64,000 bases of DNA. Source: Flagellimonas marinaquae. GTDB lineage: Bacteria > Bacteroidota > Bacteroidia > Flavobacteriales > Flavobacteriaceae. Every line of letters starts with the position of its first letter. Positions within the stretch are counted from its first letter, which is position 1. The stretch spans positions 372,001-436,000 of the forward strand of contig NZ_RZMZ01000007.1 of assembly GCF_003992675.1 (NCBI RefSeq), written 5' to 3'. The translations under genes and the position numbers were made by a program. Of this stretch, positions 43,263 through 51,894 are shown piece after piece. The notes beneath the pieces were generated by a model. The model was not told where the DNA came from and did no database searches. It saw only the letters and a list, made by a program, of their open reading frames with translations.

Positions 43263-43911
43263 GTTCTTTTATAGTTTGGACCAACACGTTTTCTACGGTC
43301 GGTTTGTTGGCTACTATGATTCTCTTTGAATACTTTCTGGCCTCAGCTGCGGTGGTTTCCCCGATGCAGAACAAGGTGCTGTTTTCTACTGTATTTTCCG
43401 AAAGATAACTTTGGATGCCACTAGGACTAAAGAACATGATGCCATCAAATTTTCTTTGAAACGGTTTGGAATTGAAAAGGGTGCGATAGACCATCAATTC
43501 TTTATACTGAATGTTATTTTTTGTCAGTGTTTCAGGAAGTTCATCCCTTCGCTTATTGCCACAAAGAAACAAAAAGGACGCTTTTTGGTGCTTTTTTACA
43601 AGTATCTCAGCCAAATCCAAGGCGTTTTGCGCCATTTCCACCACTTTCATCCCATTGGTTTCCAAAAGTCCCTTGGTTTTCTCCCCAACACAAAAAGCAT
43701 TGAATCGTGAAGCATCCGAATGCATAGCCTGCTTCAAAAAAGCGTGCACTGCGTTTTTGCTCGTAAAAATATAGTTCACATAATTCAAGGGAATTTTCAC
43801 GTCCAGCAGTTCGATTTTCAAGGCATCGTACTCCACCAATCCCAAACCGGAATTTAAAAAAAGCTCCTTTTGTGGTAGACTCAACATTTTAGTGGACAGT
43901 ACTGTTTTCAT
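43246..43911 (-). CDS. hemD: uroporphyrinogen-III synthase
   Basis: This 221-residue protein has the two-domain HemD fold: FTSKNAVHAFLKQ, FCVGEKT, FLCGNKRRDELPETL, IMFFSPSGIQSYL and FCIGETTAAEARK. It cyclises hydroxymethylbilane with inversion of ring D. Its start overlaps hemC by 23 bp. The final residues SFRT and the TGA are coded by a dispersed repeat, so the natural C-terminus may have been replaced. Confidence 0.93.
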   Translation of the reverse strand: MKTVLSTKMLSLPQKELFLNSGLGLVEYDALKIELLDVKIPLNYVNYIFTSKNAVHAFLKQAMHSDASRFNAFCVGEKTKGLLETNGMKVVEMAQNALDLAEILVKKHQKASFLFLCGNKRRDELPETLTKNNIQYKELMVYRTLFNSKPFQRKFDGIMFFSPSGIQSYLSENTVENSTLFCIGETTAAEARKYSKRIIVANKPTVENVLVQTIKELSFRT

Positions 43912-44815
43912 TTCTGATTTCCTGCATTAATTTATCACCGCCTCTTTGCAGTACCTCCTCAGCACTACGTTTACCAAGCCCTTGGGCATTGGATAGTTTA
44001 ACTTCTTTTTTGATATTTATTTTCTGCTTTCCATCCAATGAAAAAACAACTCCTTCAAAATAAACCTTTTGGTCTTTTATTTGGGCCAAAGCCCCTATTG
44101 GTGCGGTACACCCACCTTCCAAGGTTCGTAAAAATTCACGTTCGATGGTAGTGGCCAATTCGGTTTCGGTATGGTTGAGTTGGGCCACGGCATCTTTGGT
44201 AAATGCGTCATTATCCATAGCCACAACAAGCATCGCGCCTTGCGCCGGAGCGGGAATCATCCAATCCAGTTGAATGGCATCTTTGGGCAATAGTTTGATA
44301 CGCTCCAGTCCTGCTTGGGCAAAAATGGCGCCCTCCCAATCGTTCTCAATAAGTTTGAGTAGGCGGGTATTTACATTTCCCCTGAGGTCAACCACTTTGT
44401 GATGGGGATATTTGTTGAGCCATTGGGCCTTTCTGCGTAAACTACCTGTGGCGATGGTGGAGGGTTGGTCCGATTCCAGAAAACTGGAACCTTTGTGTAC
44501 CAATATGTCATGGGTTATGGCGCGTTCCAAAACGGCTACTTGCACAATCCCCTTGGGTAGTTGCGTAGGAACGTCTTTCATGGAATGGACGGCAATATCA
44601 ATGTCGCCTTTGAGCATGGCCACATCCAAGGTTTTGGTAAATATTCCGGTAACCCCTAATTCATAAAGAGGTTTATCCAACACTTGGTCCCCCATCGATT
44701 TGGTGGGCACCAAAATAGTGTCGTACCCAAGCGCTTCCAGTTTTTGTTGCACGGTGGTGGCTTGCCACAGCGCGAGTTCGCTGTCGCGGGTTCCAATGCG
44801 GATTATTTTGCTCAT
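43889..44815 (-). CDS. hemC: hydroxymethylbilane synthase
   Basis: This 308-residue porphobilinogen deaminase joins four porphobilinogens. The dipyrromethane cofactor Cys lies in TLEGGCTAPIGA. The start IRIGTRDSELALWQA and the catalytic Asp region (AVHSMKDVPTQLP) are typical. It overlaps hemA by the ATGA sequence and hemD by 23 bp. Confidence 0.97.
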   Translation of the reverse strand: MSKIIRIGTRDSELALWQATTVQQKLEALGYDTILVPTKSMGDQVLDKPLYELGVTGIFTKTLDVAMLKGDIDIAVHSMKDVPTQLPKGIVQVAVLERAITHDILVHKGSSFLESDQPSTIATGSLRRKAQWLNKYPHHKVVDLRGNVNTRLLKLIENDWEGAIFAQAGLERIKLLPKDAIQLDWMIPAPAQGAMLVVAMDNDAFTKDAVAQLNHTETELATTIEREFLRTLEGGCTAPIGALAQIKDQKVYFEGVVFSLDGKQKINIKKEVKLSNAQGLGKRSAEEVLQRGGDKLMQEIRNENSTVH

Positions 44816-46068
44816 TTGGAATGTAGTTCTAGCTGAAAGACTTTTTGGATAAGTTCCAGGCTATCATCGGTATCGATCTCGTTGCTCTTTAGGTGATTGG
44901 CAAACTGCTTGGTGATTTTTTGGATGATGCGGTCGGAGATGATTTCCGCTTGGATTTGGTCGAATCCTTCAATTTTTTTGGTCTGAAAATCGATTTCCTC
45001 GGCTTTCATGGTGTTCAGTTTGTCCTTGAGGGCGTTGATGACGGGAGCAAATTTTCGCGTTTCCAACCACTTTAGGAAATCTTTTTTTACCTTTTCTATA
45101 ATAGCTTCCGCTTTGGGGACATATTCCTTTCTTTTGGACAAGGTTTCATCCGTAATTTGTGAAAGTTGGTCCAAATGCACCAAGGTCACATTGTCCAGTT
45201 CCTTTACATCGTCGGAAACGTTTTTGGGAACCGAGAGGTCCAAAATCAACAAGGCTTTCTTGGGATGGATGATGGCCTTGGAAACGGTGGGCAATTGTGC
45301 GCCCGTGGCCACCACTAAAATATCGGCCTTTCGGATTTCCGTTTGAAGGTCGCCATAATCTTTTACCGTCAATTGGAATTTTCCGGCAATATCCTCTGCC
45401 TTTTCACGGGTTCTGTTAATTAGTGTGATGTGGGAATTATTGGAGTGCTTTACCAAGTTTTCACAAGTGTTTCGTCCAATTTTACCTGTTCCGAACAGCA
45501 AAATGTTTTTGTCGGAAATATGTTCCACATTGTCCAAGATGTATTTCACCGAGGCAAAGGCTACCGAAGTTGCCCCAGACGAAATTTCGGTTTCATTTTT
45601 GATGCGCTTGCTGGCCTGAATCACTGAATTGCACAAACGTTCCAGGAACGGATTGGCCATATCCTGCTTTTTGGATCGGTAAAAACCTTGCTTTATTTGG
45701 CTGATGATTTCAAAGTCGCCCAGAATCTGACTGTCAAGACCAGTGCCCACTTTGAACATATGCGAAATGGCATCGTGGTTTTTGTACACGTAGGCCACTT
45801 CCTGAAATTCTTCAACGGTACCATGGGTTTCGTCGCAGAGCAATTTGATAAGTTGATAGGGGTGTTGTGCAAAACCGTAGAGCTCGGTCCTGTTGCAAGT
45901 GGAAATGGCCAACAGACCATCAATCCCAACCTCCTTTGCCTTGCCCAAAATATGGTCAATGGCAGGAACATCCAGACTGAACTTTCCTCTAACCTCTGCA
46001 TCTGCCTTCTTATAACTCAACCCAATGGCATAGAAGGAATTATGTTTTGAAATATGGTAGTCCCTCAT
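44812..46068 (-). CDS. hemA: glutamyl-tRNA reductase
   Basis: This 418-residue enzyme is the first committed step of C5-pathway heme synthesis. It has the catalytic Cys in ISTCNRTELYG, a Rossmann NADPH domain (LLFGTGKIGRNTCENL) and a C-terminal dimerisation domain. The ATG at 46068 is preferred over one 45 bp upstream because it precedes the conserved HNSFYAIGLSYKKADAEVR start. It leads the heme operon and is divergent from an AraC-type regulator across 204 bp. Confidence 0.96.
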   Translation of the reverse strand: MRDYHISKHNSFYAIGLSYKKADAEVRGKFSLDVPAIDHILGKAKEVGIDGLLAISTCNRTELYGFAQHPYQLIKLLCDETHGTVEEFQEVAYVYKNHDAISHMFKVGTGLDSQILGDFEIISQIKQGFYRSKKQDMANPFLERLCNSVIQASKRIKNETEISSGATSVAFASVKYILDNVEHISDKNILLFGTGKIGRNTCENLVKHSNNSHITLINRTREKAEDIAGKFQLTVKDYGDLQTEIRKADILVVATGAQLPTVSKAIIHPKKALLILDLSVPKNVSDDVKELDNVTLVHLDQLSQITDETLSKRKEYVPKAEAIIEKVKKDFLKWLETRKFAPVINALKDKLNTMKAEEIDFQTKKIEGFDQIQAEIISDRIIQKITKQFANHLKSNEIDTDDSLELIQKVFQLELHSK

Positions 46069-46120
46069 AAAGGATATAAATCGCAGCACAAAAATAACAG
46101 GCTTAAAGGCCAAAAAATAA

Positions 46121-46299
46121 CGCTAGCGGTACTATAAATGACCGTAGCTGTGATTTTATGTTTTATTTTTGACAATATTCATGGAAAGCACTGTTATTAT
46201 TGATAAATTAGCTTATGTGATTCATAATTTAGAGCGATTCTAAATTAATCAAAAAACAAAATCAGAAGAAGAATGAATGTTAAAAATATCGCTAGCGGT
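46121..46299 (+). promoter_or_regulatory. direct repeat CGCTAGCGGT in the hemA/araC region
   Basis: CGCTAGCGGT occurs at 46121-46130 (53 bp upstream of the hemA start) and again at 46290-46299 (inside the first codons of the AraC-type gene). The flanks resemble each other (ACTATA and TCATAT). Direct repeats suit AraC-type proteins. No other copy was noticed. Confidence 0.35.
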
Positions 46300-47157
46300 T
46301 CATATGATGAAATTTTGGTGGAAGACGGCTTTTACATCCTAAAAATCCAAAATGACACGCGAGAACCTAAACTTATCGAAAGGGATATCGACAGCACCTA
46401 CATCCAGTTTCATTTCTGTTTAAAGGGCAAATCCAAGTTCAACTTTAATGAAGGGAATTACTACTTGGAGGTCAACGAGGAAAACTCCCTCTTGCTTTAC
46501 AACACCCAAAAGGATCTGCCACTTGATTTGGTCGTATCACCGGGTTCTTGGCTGCTTTCGGTGGTGATGACCATTAGAAAGTTCCACTCTCTTTTTTCCA
46601 ACGAAGCGGATTATATTCCTTTTTTGAGTGACGAAAACAAGGAGAAAAAATACTACTCCCAAGAAATGGTGTCTCCTGCAACCGCGGTCGTACTGAGTCA
46701 ATTAATGAACTATAACCTGCATCCATCCATAAAAAAATTATACCTGAAAGGAAAGGTCTATGAGTTGATTTCTCTCTATTTCAACAAAACCGAAGATGCC
46801 GATTTGGAACAATGCCCTTATCTGGCCGATGAGGACAATGTGCGCCGTATCCGAATGGCCAAGGAAATCATGATTTCCCGTATGGCCGAACCTCCAACCT
46901 TGGCCGAATTATCGCAAGAAGTAGGCTTGAGCCTTAAAAAACTAAAGGAAGGGTTTAAACAGATTTATGGCGACTCGGTTTTTGGGTTTTTGTTCGATTA
47001 TAAAATGGACTATGCCCGCAAAATGCTGGAAACCGGCAAGCACAATGTCAACGAAGTAGGATTAAAGGTCGGATACAGCACTGCCAGCCATTTTATTGCC
47101 TCTTTTAAAAAGAAATTCGGTACTACGCCCAAAAAATATTTAACTTCAAACGTCTAA
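46273..47157 (+). CDS. AraC family transcriptional regulator
   Basis: This 294-residue regulator has an N-terminal cupin-like sensing domain (about 1-150) and a C-terminal double helix-turn-helix (about 195-292; PTLAELSQEVGLSLKKLKEG and VGLKVGYSTASHFIASFKKK). Its style resembles PchR-like AraC proteins that respond to iron-chelate signals. It is divergent from the heme operon, so control of hemA is a reasonable inference. The downstream ThuA gene is 10 bp away and may be co-transcribed. Confidence 0.9.
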   Translation: MNVKNIASGSYDEILVEDGFYILKIQNDTREPKLIERDIDSTYIQFHFCLKGKSKFNFNEGNYYLEVNEENSLLLYNTQKDLPLDLVVSPGSWLLSVVMTIRKFHSLFSNEADYIPFLSDENKEKKYYSQEMVSPATAVVLSQLMNYNLHPSIKKLYLKGKVYELISLYFNKTEDADLEQCPYLADEDNVRRIRMAKEIMISRMAEPPTLAELSQEVGLSLKKLKEGFKQIYGDSVFGFLFDYKMDYARKMLETGKHNVNEVGLKVGYSTASHFIASFKKKFGTTPKKYLTSNV

Positions 47158-47167
47158 AGGTACCCTT

Positions 47168-47926
47168 ATGAAATTCATATCACTTTTCCTGCTCGCTCTT
47201 TGTTTTACGCTTCCGATTATGGCTCAAGACGACCCAACGATGGAGGCAGAGGCGAAAAAAATGCCAGAATTGATACTAGTATTTACAAAAACGGAAGGCT
47301 ACAGGCATAAATCCATTGAAAAAGGCGTACAAACCTTGAGGGAGTTGGGACGTCAAAACGGCTTTATTGCCTTGCAGACGGAGTCGGGTGAGGACTTTAC
47401 GGTCCAAAATCTTAACAATTACAAGCTTGTGGTTTTTTTGAACACCACCATGGATGTTTTGGACAATTCACAGCAGCGGGCTTTTGAGACCTACATTAAA
47501 AGTGGCGGTGCTTTTTTGGGTGTCCATGCCGCGGCAGATACCGAATACGACTGGCCTTGGTATGGAAAGTTAGTAGGGGGTTACTTCGATTCCCATCCTA
47601 GCGACCCTAATGTTCGAAAAGCAACCATCAATGTCGTTGACAAGTCGCATGCAGCTACGGAACACCTGCAGGACTCATGGGTTAGAACTGATGAGTGGTA
47701 CAATTACAAAAAACTAAGTTCGGAAACCAGTATATTGCTCAATTTGGATGAAAGCAGCTATGAGGGTGGAACCAACGGCTCCAATCATCCGATTGCATGG
47801 TATCACGAATTCGATGGGGGCAGGGCTTTTTACACCGGCGGAGGCCATACTGATGATTCTTATGATGAACCCATGTTCCGTAAACACCTTTTGGGGGCCA
47901 TCGAGTGGTGCCTAAAGCGAAAGTAA
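47168..47926 (+). CDS. exported ThuA domain protein
   Basis: This 252-residue protein has a signal peptide (1-20, ending PIMA-QDD) and the ThuA fold: FTKTEGYRHKSIEKGV, GGAFLGVHAAADTEYDWPWYG, HPIAWYHEFDGGRAFYTGGGH. ThuA proteins are glutamine-amidotransferase-like proteins linked to sugar or glycoside metabolism, and in Bacteroidota often go with DUF1080 and Gfo/Idh/MocA proteins (present here at 59-61 kb). It is convergent with the DUF1460 gene, overlapping it by 15 bp at the stops. Confidence 0.88.
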   Translation: MKFISLFLLALCFTLPIMAQDDPTMEAEAKKMPELILVFTKTEGYRHKSIEKGVQTLRELGRQNGFIALQTESGEDFTVQNLNNYKLVVFLNTTMDVLDNSQQRAFETYIKSGGAFLGVHAAADTEYDWPWYGKLVGGYFDSHPSDPNVRKATINVVDKSHAATEHLQDSWVRTDEWYNYKKLSSETSILLNLDESSYEGGTNGSNHPIAWYHEFDGGRAFYTGGGHTDDSYDEPMFRKHLLGAIEWCLKRK

Positions 47927-48763
47927 GGTAGGTCTCGCTACAATAATCCCAATATTGCTTTTGATGTTTTTGAGGTAATCCGCCAAGGGCAGTTCAGAAA
48001 TTTCCACCTCCCCATTTTTGCTGGAAGCATGTAATAAGTGCAGTCGACCGTCCGGTTGATGGATGGCAATGCCCGTATGGGTCACATCCAGACCTTTTAT
48101 GGAAGTGGCCAGCGCGATAATGTCACCCGATTTAATGAGCTGTTCCTTGATTTCGATTTGGTCCTTGGGCAAGTAGCAAAGCTTTTCCTTGGCTAGTTCT
48201 TTTTCCACCGCAAGCATGGCTTCAAAATTCGTATCGTTGGCCAAAAACGGATATAGCTCACGGTGGGTTCCCATAAAGTTGATTGACTTTTCCAGCTCTA
48301 CGCCCCCCAATTCGGCGGTAATATCTTTCACCAAACCTTTTTTCTCGTTGTTCCGAATCCATTCCGTAAAGTAATGTAAACGAGAGGGATACCCATTCAA
48401 GCTTCCGTTTCTATACCGAACGGTCTCTAGATTTCCGGTAAAGCTGTCAAAAGTGGACTGCTGGTCTTTCAGCATTATGCTAAATGCCATCACATTTTCC
48501 ACAAAGGTGGTGCAATCCAGTCCGCCAAAGTTGATCACCAAGGTTTCCGTGTCGCCAACCTCTAGCGTTTTTTCCACATAAGGCGTTCCCAAAAAAGATT
48601 GTCCCACCAAAGCAATGGTATCTCCCAGACTTGATGCCTTTGTTTGCTTTAGATTGGTGATTTTATCCTCAAACAAGGATTTGTCCTCAGGAGAACAGGT
48701 AATTTGTTGGGCATTGGCGAAGCTTCCGAGCACCAAAAGGGCTATGAAAATGCTATTTCTCAT
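47912..48763 (-). CDS. DUF1460 amidase-like protein
   Basis: This 283-residue exported protein has a signal peptide (1-18, ending NAQ) and the NlpC/P60-like DUF1460 domain. The catalytic Cys lies in GLDCTTFVENV and the His in DVTHTGIAIH. Members cut murein peptides or amide bonds (N-acetylmuramoyl-L-alanine amidase-like). The ATG at 48763 overlaps the end of the mscS gene by 11 bp. A longer frame exists but would place the signal peptide internally. Confidence 0.88.
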   Translation of the reverse strand: MRNSIFIALLVLGSFANAQQITCSPEDKSLFEDKITNLKQTKASSLGDTIALVGQSFLGTPYVEKTLEVGDTETLVINFGGLDCTTFVENVMAFSIMLKDQQSTFDSFTGNLETVRYRNGSLNGYPSRLHYFTEWIRNNEKKGLVKDITAELGGVELEKSINFMGTHRELYPFLANDTNFEAMLAVEKELAKEKLCYLPKDQIEIKEQLIKSGDIIALATSIKGLDVTHTGIAIHQPDGRLHLLHASSKNGEVEISELPLADYLKNIKSNIGIIVARPTLLSL

Positions 48764-49823
48764 TAAAGTCGTTTTTATGTTCAACCGATAATCGGGTAGT
48801 TCTGGCAATACTCTCCGGATAATTTTCCTGTAAATACACAATCAACTTTTCACGCAGAAGTACCCGCAAATCCCAAGCCGTTGGAGAATCCTTGGCACTT
48901 ACCAAGCATCGGATCTCTACATAATTGGGTTTGGTATCAGTTACTTGTATCACATTCACTTTGCCGTCCCATAAGTTGGTACTCTTCAAAATCCGAGTCT
49001 GTTCCTCCCGCAGTTTATCAAAAGGAACATCGTAATCCACGTATAAAAAGACGGTTCCCATGAGCTCCGAGGAGGTTTTGGTCCAGTTCTGGAAAGGTTG
49101 ATTGATAAAATAGGGCGTGGGCACGATCAATCGTCTTTTGTCCCAAATACCTACAACTACATAGGTCAGGGTGATTTCCTCAATTCGGCCCCATTCACCC
49201 TCCACGATGACCACATCATCCAGTTTTATGGGCTGTGCAATGGCAATTTGGATACCTGCCAGAATGGTTCCGATAAATTGTTGGGCCGAAAACCCGATAA
49301 TGATTCCCGCTACACCCGCCGAAGCAAAAATGCTGATGCCCACTTCACGGATTTCCTCAAAGCTCATCAACATAAAACCAGTGGCCAAGAGGATGATGAT
49401 AAAAATAAAGATGCGTTCCAATATGGTGAACTGAGTGTAGATCTTTCGGGCCTTGAGATTGTCTGCCTCCCCGATGTCATAATTTTGAATGACCACCTCC
49501 TTCACGATTTTGAGCAAGGCAATCATTACCCAGGCCATCGCAAAAATAAAGAGGATGGTACTCGCTTTTCTAAACCAGAACCCTGCATCTTCAAGGGCCA
49601 AAATGTCTCTAAGTGCCTTCATGCGAAGCAATACGGAAACGAAAATCAAGATCAACGGAAAAGCCAACCGTTTAAACGCACTTTTGGGCAAGAGGTATTT
49701 TGGGTTTTTCCCCAAACGTCTCATTACCATCGAGGTGAGCCAATAGAGTATTACCAGAACGAGCAGCACTACACCCAAATAGATGAGTGATTCTTTGGAA
49801 ACATTGTCGTAGAAAGACTCCAT
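48753..49823 (-). CDS. small-conductance mechanosensitive channel (MscS family)
   Basis: This 356-residue membrane protein has four N-terminal helices and the pore-lining helix with alternating Gly/Ala (ASAGVAGIIIGFSAQQFIGT, about 178-197). The MscS beta domain follows (PIKLDDVVIVEGEWGRIEEI) and then a C-terminal alpha/beta vestibule. It releases solutes on hypo-osmotic shock. The ATG at 49823 is chosen because it begins the first periplasmic residues; an earlier Met adds a Phe-rich lead. It is coupled to the DUF1460 gene by overlap. Confidence 0.92.
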   Translation of the reverse strand: MESFYDNVSKESLIYLGVVLLVLVILYWLTSMVMRRLGKNPKYLLPKSAFKRLAFPLILIFVSVLLRMKALRDILALEDAGFWFRKASTILFIFAMAWVMIALLKIVKEVVIQNYDIGEADNLKARKIYTQFTILERIFIFIIILLATGFMLMSFEEIREVGISIFASAGVAGIIIGFSAQQFIGTILAGIQIAIAQPIKLDDVVIVEGEWGRIEEITLTYVVVGIWDKRRLIVPTPYFINQPFQNWTKTSSELMGTVFLYVDYDVPFDKLREEQTRILKSTNLWDGKVNVIQVTDTKPNYVEIRCLVSAKDSPTAWDLRVLLREKLIVYLQENYPESIARTTRLSVEHKNDFNEK

Positions 49824-49969
49824 ATTCTCAAAAATAAGATAGAAAAGGCCAAGAAAGGAAGAATGATTAAACAAAATCGAGAAACATTATGTAATCATAA
49901 GAAAGTATTTTGAAGTGAAAAAGGTCAAGTCCACTACGTGTTGTATTTTAGCGACCTAAATTAAAAGCC

Positions 49970-51016
49970 GTGAAAAAAGGAGTTTTATTGGTCAATCTAG
50001 GGTCTCCAGACAGCCCTACTGCAAAGGATGTAAAGCCGTATTTGGATGAATTTTTGATGGATGAACGTGTTATTGACGTAAATCCTGTGTTGAGAAACAT
50101 CATCGTGAGAGGCATCATTTTGAATTTCCGTCCCAAAAAATCTGCGGAGGCCTATTCCAAAATTTGGTGGGAGGAGGGTTCTCCTTTGATCATTCTATCC
50201 AAACGATTCACGGAAAAAGTACAAAAGCACACCGACCTTCCTATTGCTCTGGGCATGCGCTATGGCTCCATGTCCATTAAGGAAGGATTGCAGGAATTGA
50301 AGGACAAAGGAGTTGATGAGGTTTTTCTGGTGCCACTATATCCACACTATGCCATGTCATCATATGAAACTGTGGTGGTTAAAGCATTGGAGGTGCAACA
50401 GAGCGACTTCCCCGAAATGCACATTACGACCCTTCCTGCTTTTTACAGCAACCCGGATTATATCAAAGTGTTATCAAAAAGTATTGCGGAAGGATTAAAG
50501 GGATTTGATTACGAACACATTTTGTTTTCCTATCACGGAATTCCAGAAAGGCATATCCGAAAATCGGACCCTACCAAGTTTCATTGCAAATTAGATGGCC
50601 AATGCTGCAAAACCAATTCCGTAGCACACCACACCTGTTACCGGCACCAGTGTTATGACACTACCGAGTTGGTCATCAAAGAGCTTGGACTTCCAAAAGA
50701 TAAGGTCAGCACTTCGTTTCAATCCAGATTGGGAAGCGACCCATGGTTGCAACCCTTTACAGATAAGGAGTTTGAACGTCTAGGTCACGAAGGCATCAAA
50801 AAACTGGCAGTGATTACACCTGCATTCGTGAGCGATTGCTTGGAGACCTTGGAGGAAATCGCCATGGAAGGACAGGAGCAGTTCGAAGAAGCTGGCGGAG
50901 AACATTATAAACACGTTCCCTGTTTGAACGACCGCGACGATTGGGCCGAACTGATGGCTAAATGGATCAAGGAATGGGAAGAAAAAGATGCCCTGCCCGA
51001 AACCCACATCCGCTAA
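49970..51016 (+). CDS. hemH: ferrochelatase
   Basis: This 348-residue enzyme inserts Fe2+ into protoporphyrin IX. The N-terminal block is LLVNLGSPDSP, the catalytic His189 is in FSYHGIPERHIRK and the acidic partner lies near DCLETLEEIAMEG. Five cysteines cluster just after the active His (C206, C212, C213, C223, C228), which could bind a metal or an Fe-S cluster. The start is GTG at 49970. It is on the opposite strand from the other hem genes and is followed by a DUF3050 gene. Confidence 0.96.
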   Translation: MKKGVLLVNLGSPDSPTAKDVKPYLDEFLMDERVIDVNPVLRNIIVRGIILNFRPKKSAEAYSKIWWEEGSPLIILSKRFTEKVQKHTDLPIALGMRYGSMSIKEGLQELKDKGVDEVFLVPLYPHYAMSSYETVVVKALEVQQSDFPEMHITTLPAFYSNPDYIKVLSKSIAEGLKGFDYEHILFSYHGIPERHIRKSDPTKFHCKLDGQCCKTNSVAHHTCYRHQCYDTTELVIKELGLPKDKVSTSFQSRLGSDPWLQPFTDKEFERLGHEGIKKLAVITPAFVSDCLETLEEIAMEGQEQFEEAGGEHYKHVPCLNDRDDWAELMAKWIKEWEEKDALPETHIR

Positions 51017-51046
51017 ATTCCGTAAGAAGAATAAAAAAGCATCGCT

Positions 51047-51838
51047 ATGAAAATTGAAATCTTGGAGCAAGAACTCCAACCTCTTCGGGAACAACTGAAG
51101 CACCATCCCTTATACGCCCAATTGGAAACCATTGAGGATATTAAAACCTTTATGGAGAGCCATGTGTATGCTGTTTGGGATTTTATGTCGCTTTTAAAGG
51201 CGCTTCAGCAGCACCTTACCTGCGTTGGTTTACCTTGGCATCCAGCAGCGGATACTGCTGTAGCCCGATTCATCAACGAGATTGTGTTGGAGGAGGAGAG
51301 CGACTTTAATGAAAATGGGGAGGCCAAAAGTCATTTTGAAATGTACTTAGATGCCATGAAAGAAGTAGGTGCAGACACCCAAAAAGTGCGGGCAACGATT
51401 TCCTCTTTCACGGATTTGGAAACGATATCGGCCCAAATTGAGATGGCTGCCCTCAATCGTGCAGAGAAGGATTTTCTTCAGTTCACTTTCAAAGCTATCA
51501 ATACCCAACAACCACATATTATCGCAGCTGCCTTTACTTTTGGTCGCGAAGATTTGATTCCCGATATGTTCTTGGGCATCATCGAGCAATCAGGCGAGCA
51601 GGGTGCCAGACAGTATAAAAAACTGGAATACTATCTTAAAAGGCATATTGAATTGGATGGCGACGAGCATGGACCTTTGGCGCTGCGCATGATCAAGGCG
51701 CTTTGCGGTTCCAACGACCAAAAGTGGAACGATGTTTTGGAATATAGCAAGCGGGCAGTCCAATATCGAATTGAACTCTGGAACAGTATTGCCGAAAAAT
51801 TGAAGGAGAACAGGGGTAATATGGTCAATGCGTTGTAG
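51047..51838 (+). CDS. DUF3050 (heme-oxygenase-like fold) protein
   Basis: This 263-residue all-helical protein of DUF3050 begins with LREQLKHHPLYAQLETIEDI and the HVYAVWDFMSLLKALQ block. Glu and His residues recur at helix positions (SHVYAVWD, EIVLEEESDF, ELDGDEHGP) that suit a di-iron or heme-binding site. The family is structurally related to heme oxygenase-like enzymes. It lies 30 bp downstream of hemH on the same strand, so a function in heme or iron oxidation is possible but unproved. Confidence 0.82.
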   Translation: MKIEILEQELQPLREQLKHHPLYAQLETIEDIKTFMESHVYAVWDFMSLLKALQQHLTCVGLPWHPAADTAVARFINEIVLEEESDFNENGEAKSHFEMYLDAMKEVGADTQKVRATISSFTDLETISAQIEMAALNRAEKDFLQFTFKAINTQQPHIIAAAFTFGREDLIPDMFLGIIEQSGEQGARQYKKLEYYLKRHIELDGDEHGPLALRMIKALCGSNDQKWNDVLEYSKRAVQYRIELWNSIAEKLKENRGNMVNAL

Positions 51839-51894
51839 CTTTGAAACAGATTTGCTGTTCACTTCGAATGTAAACCCAAAGAATACCCGCTGGC

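Noticed and set aside
49098..49790. 230-codon frame opposite mscS
   Set aside because: His/Asn-rich antisense shadow of a well-supported MscS gene.
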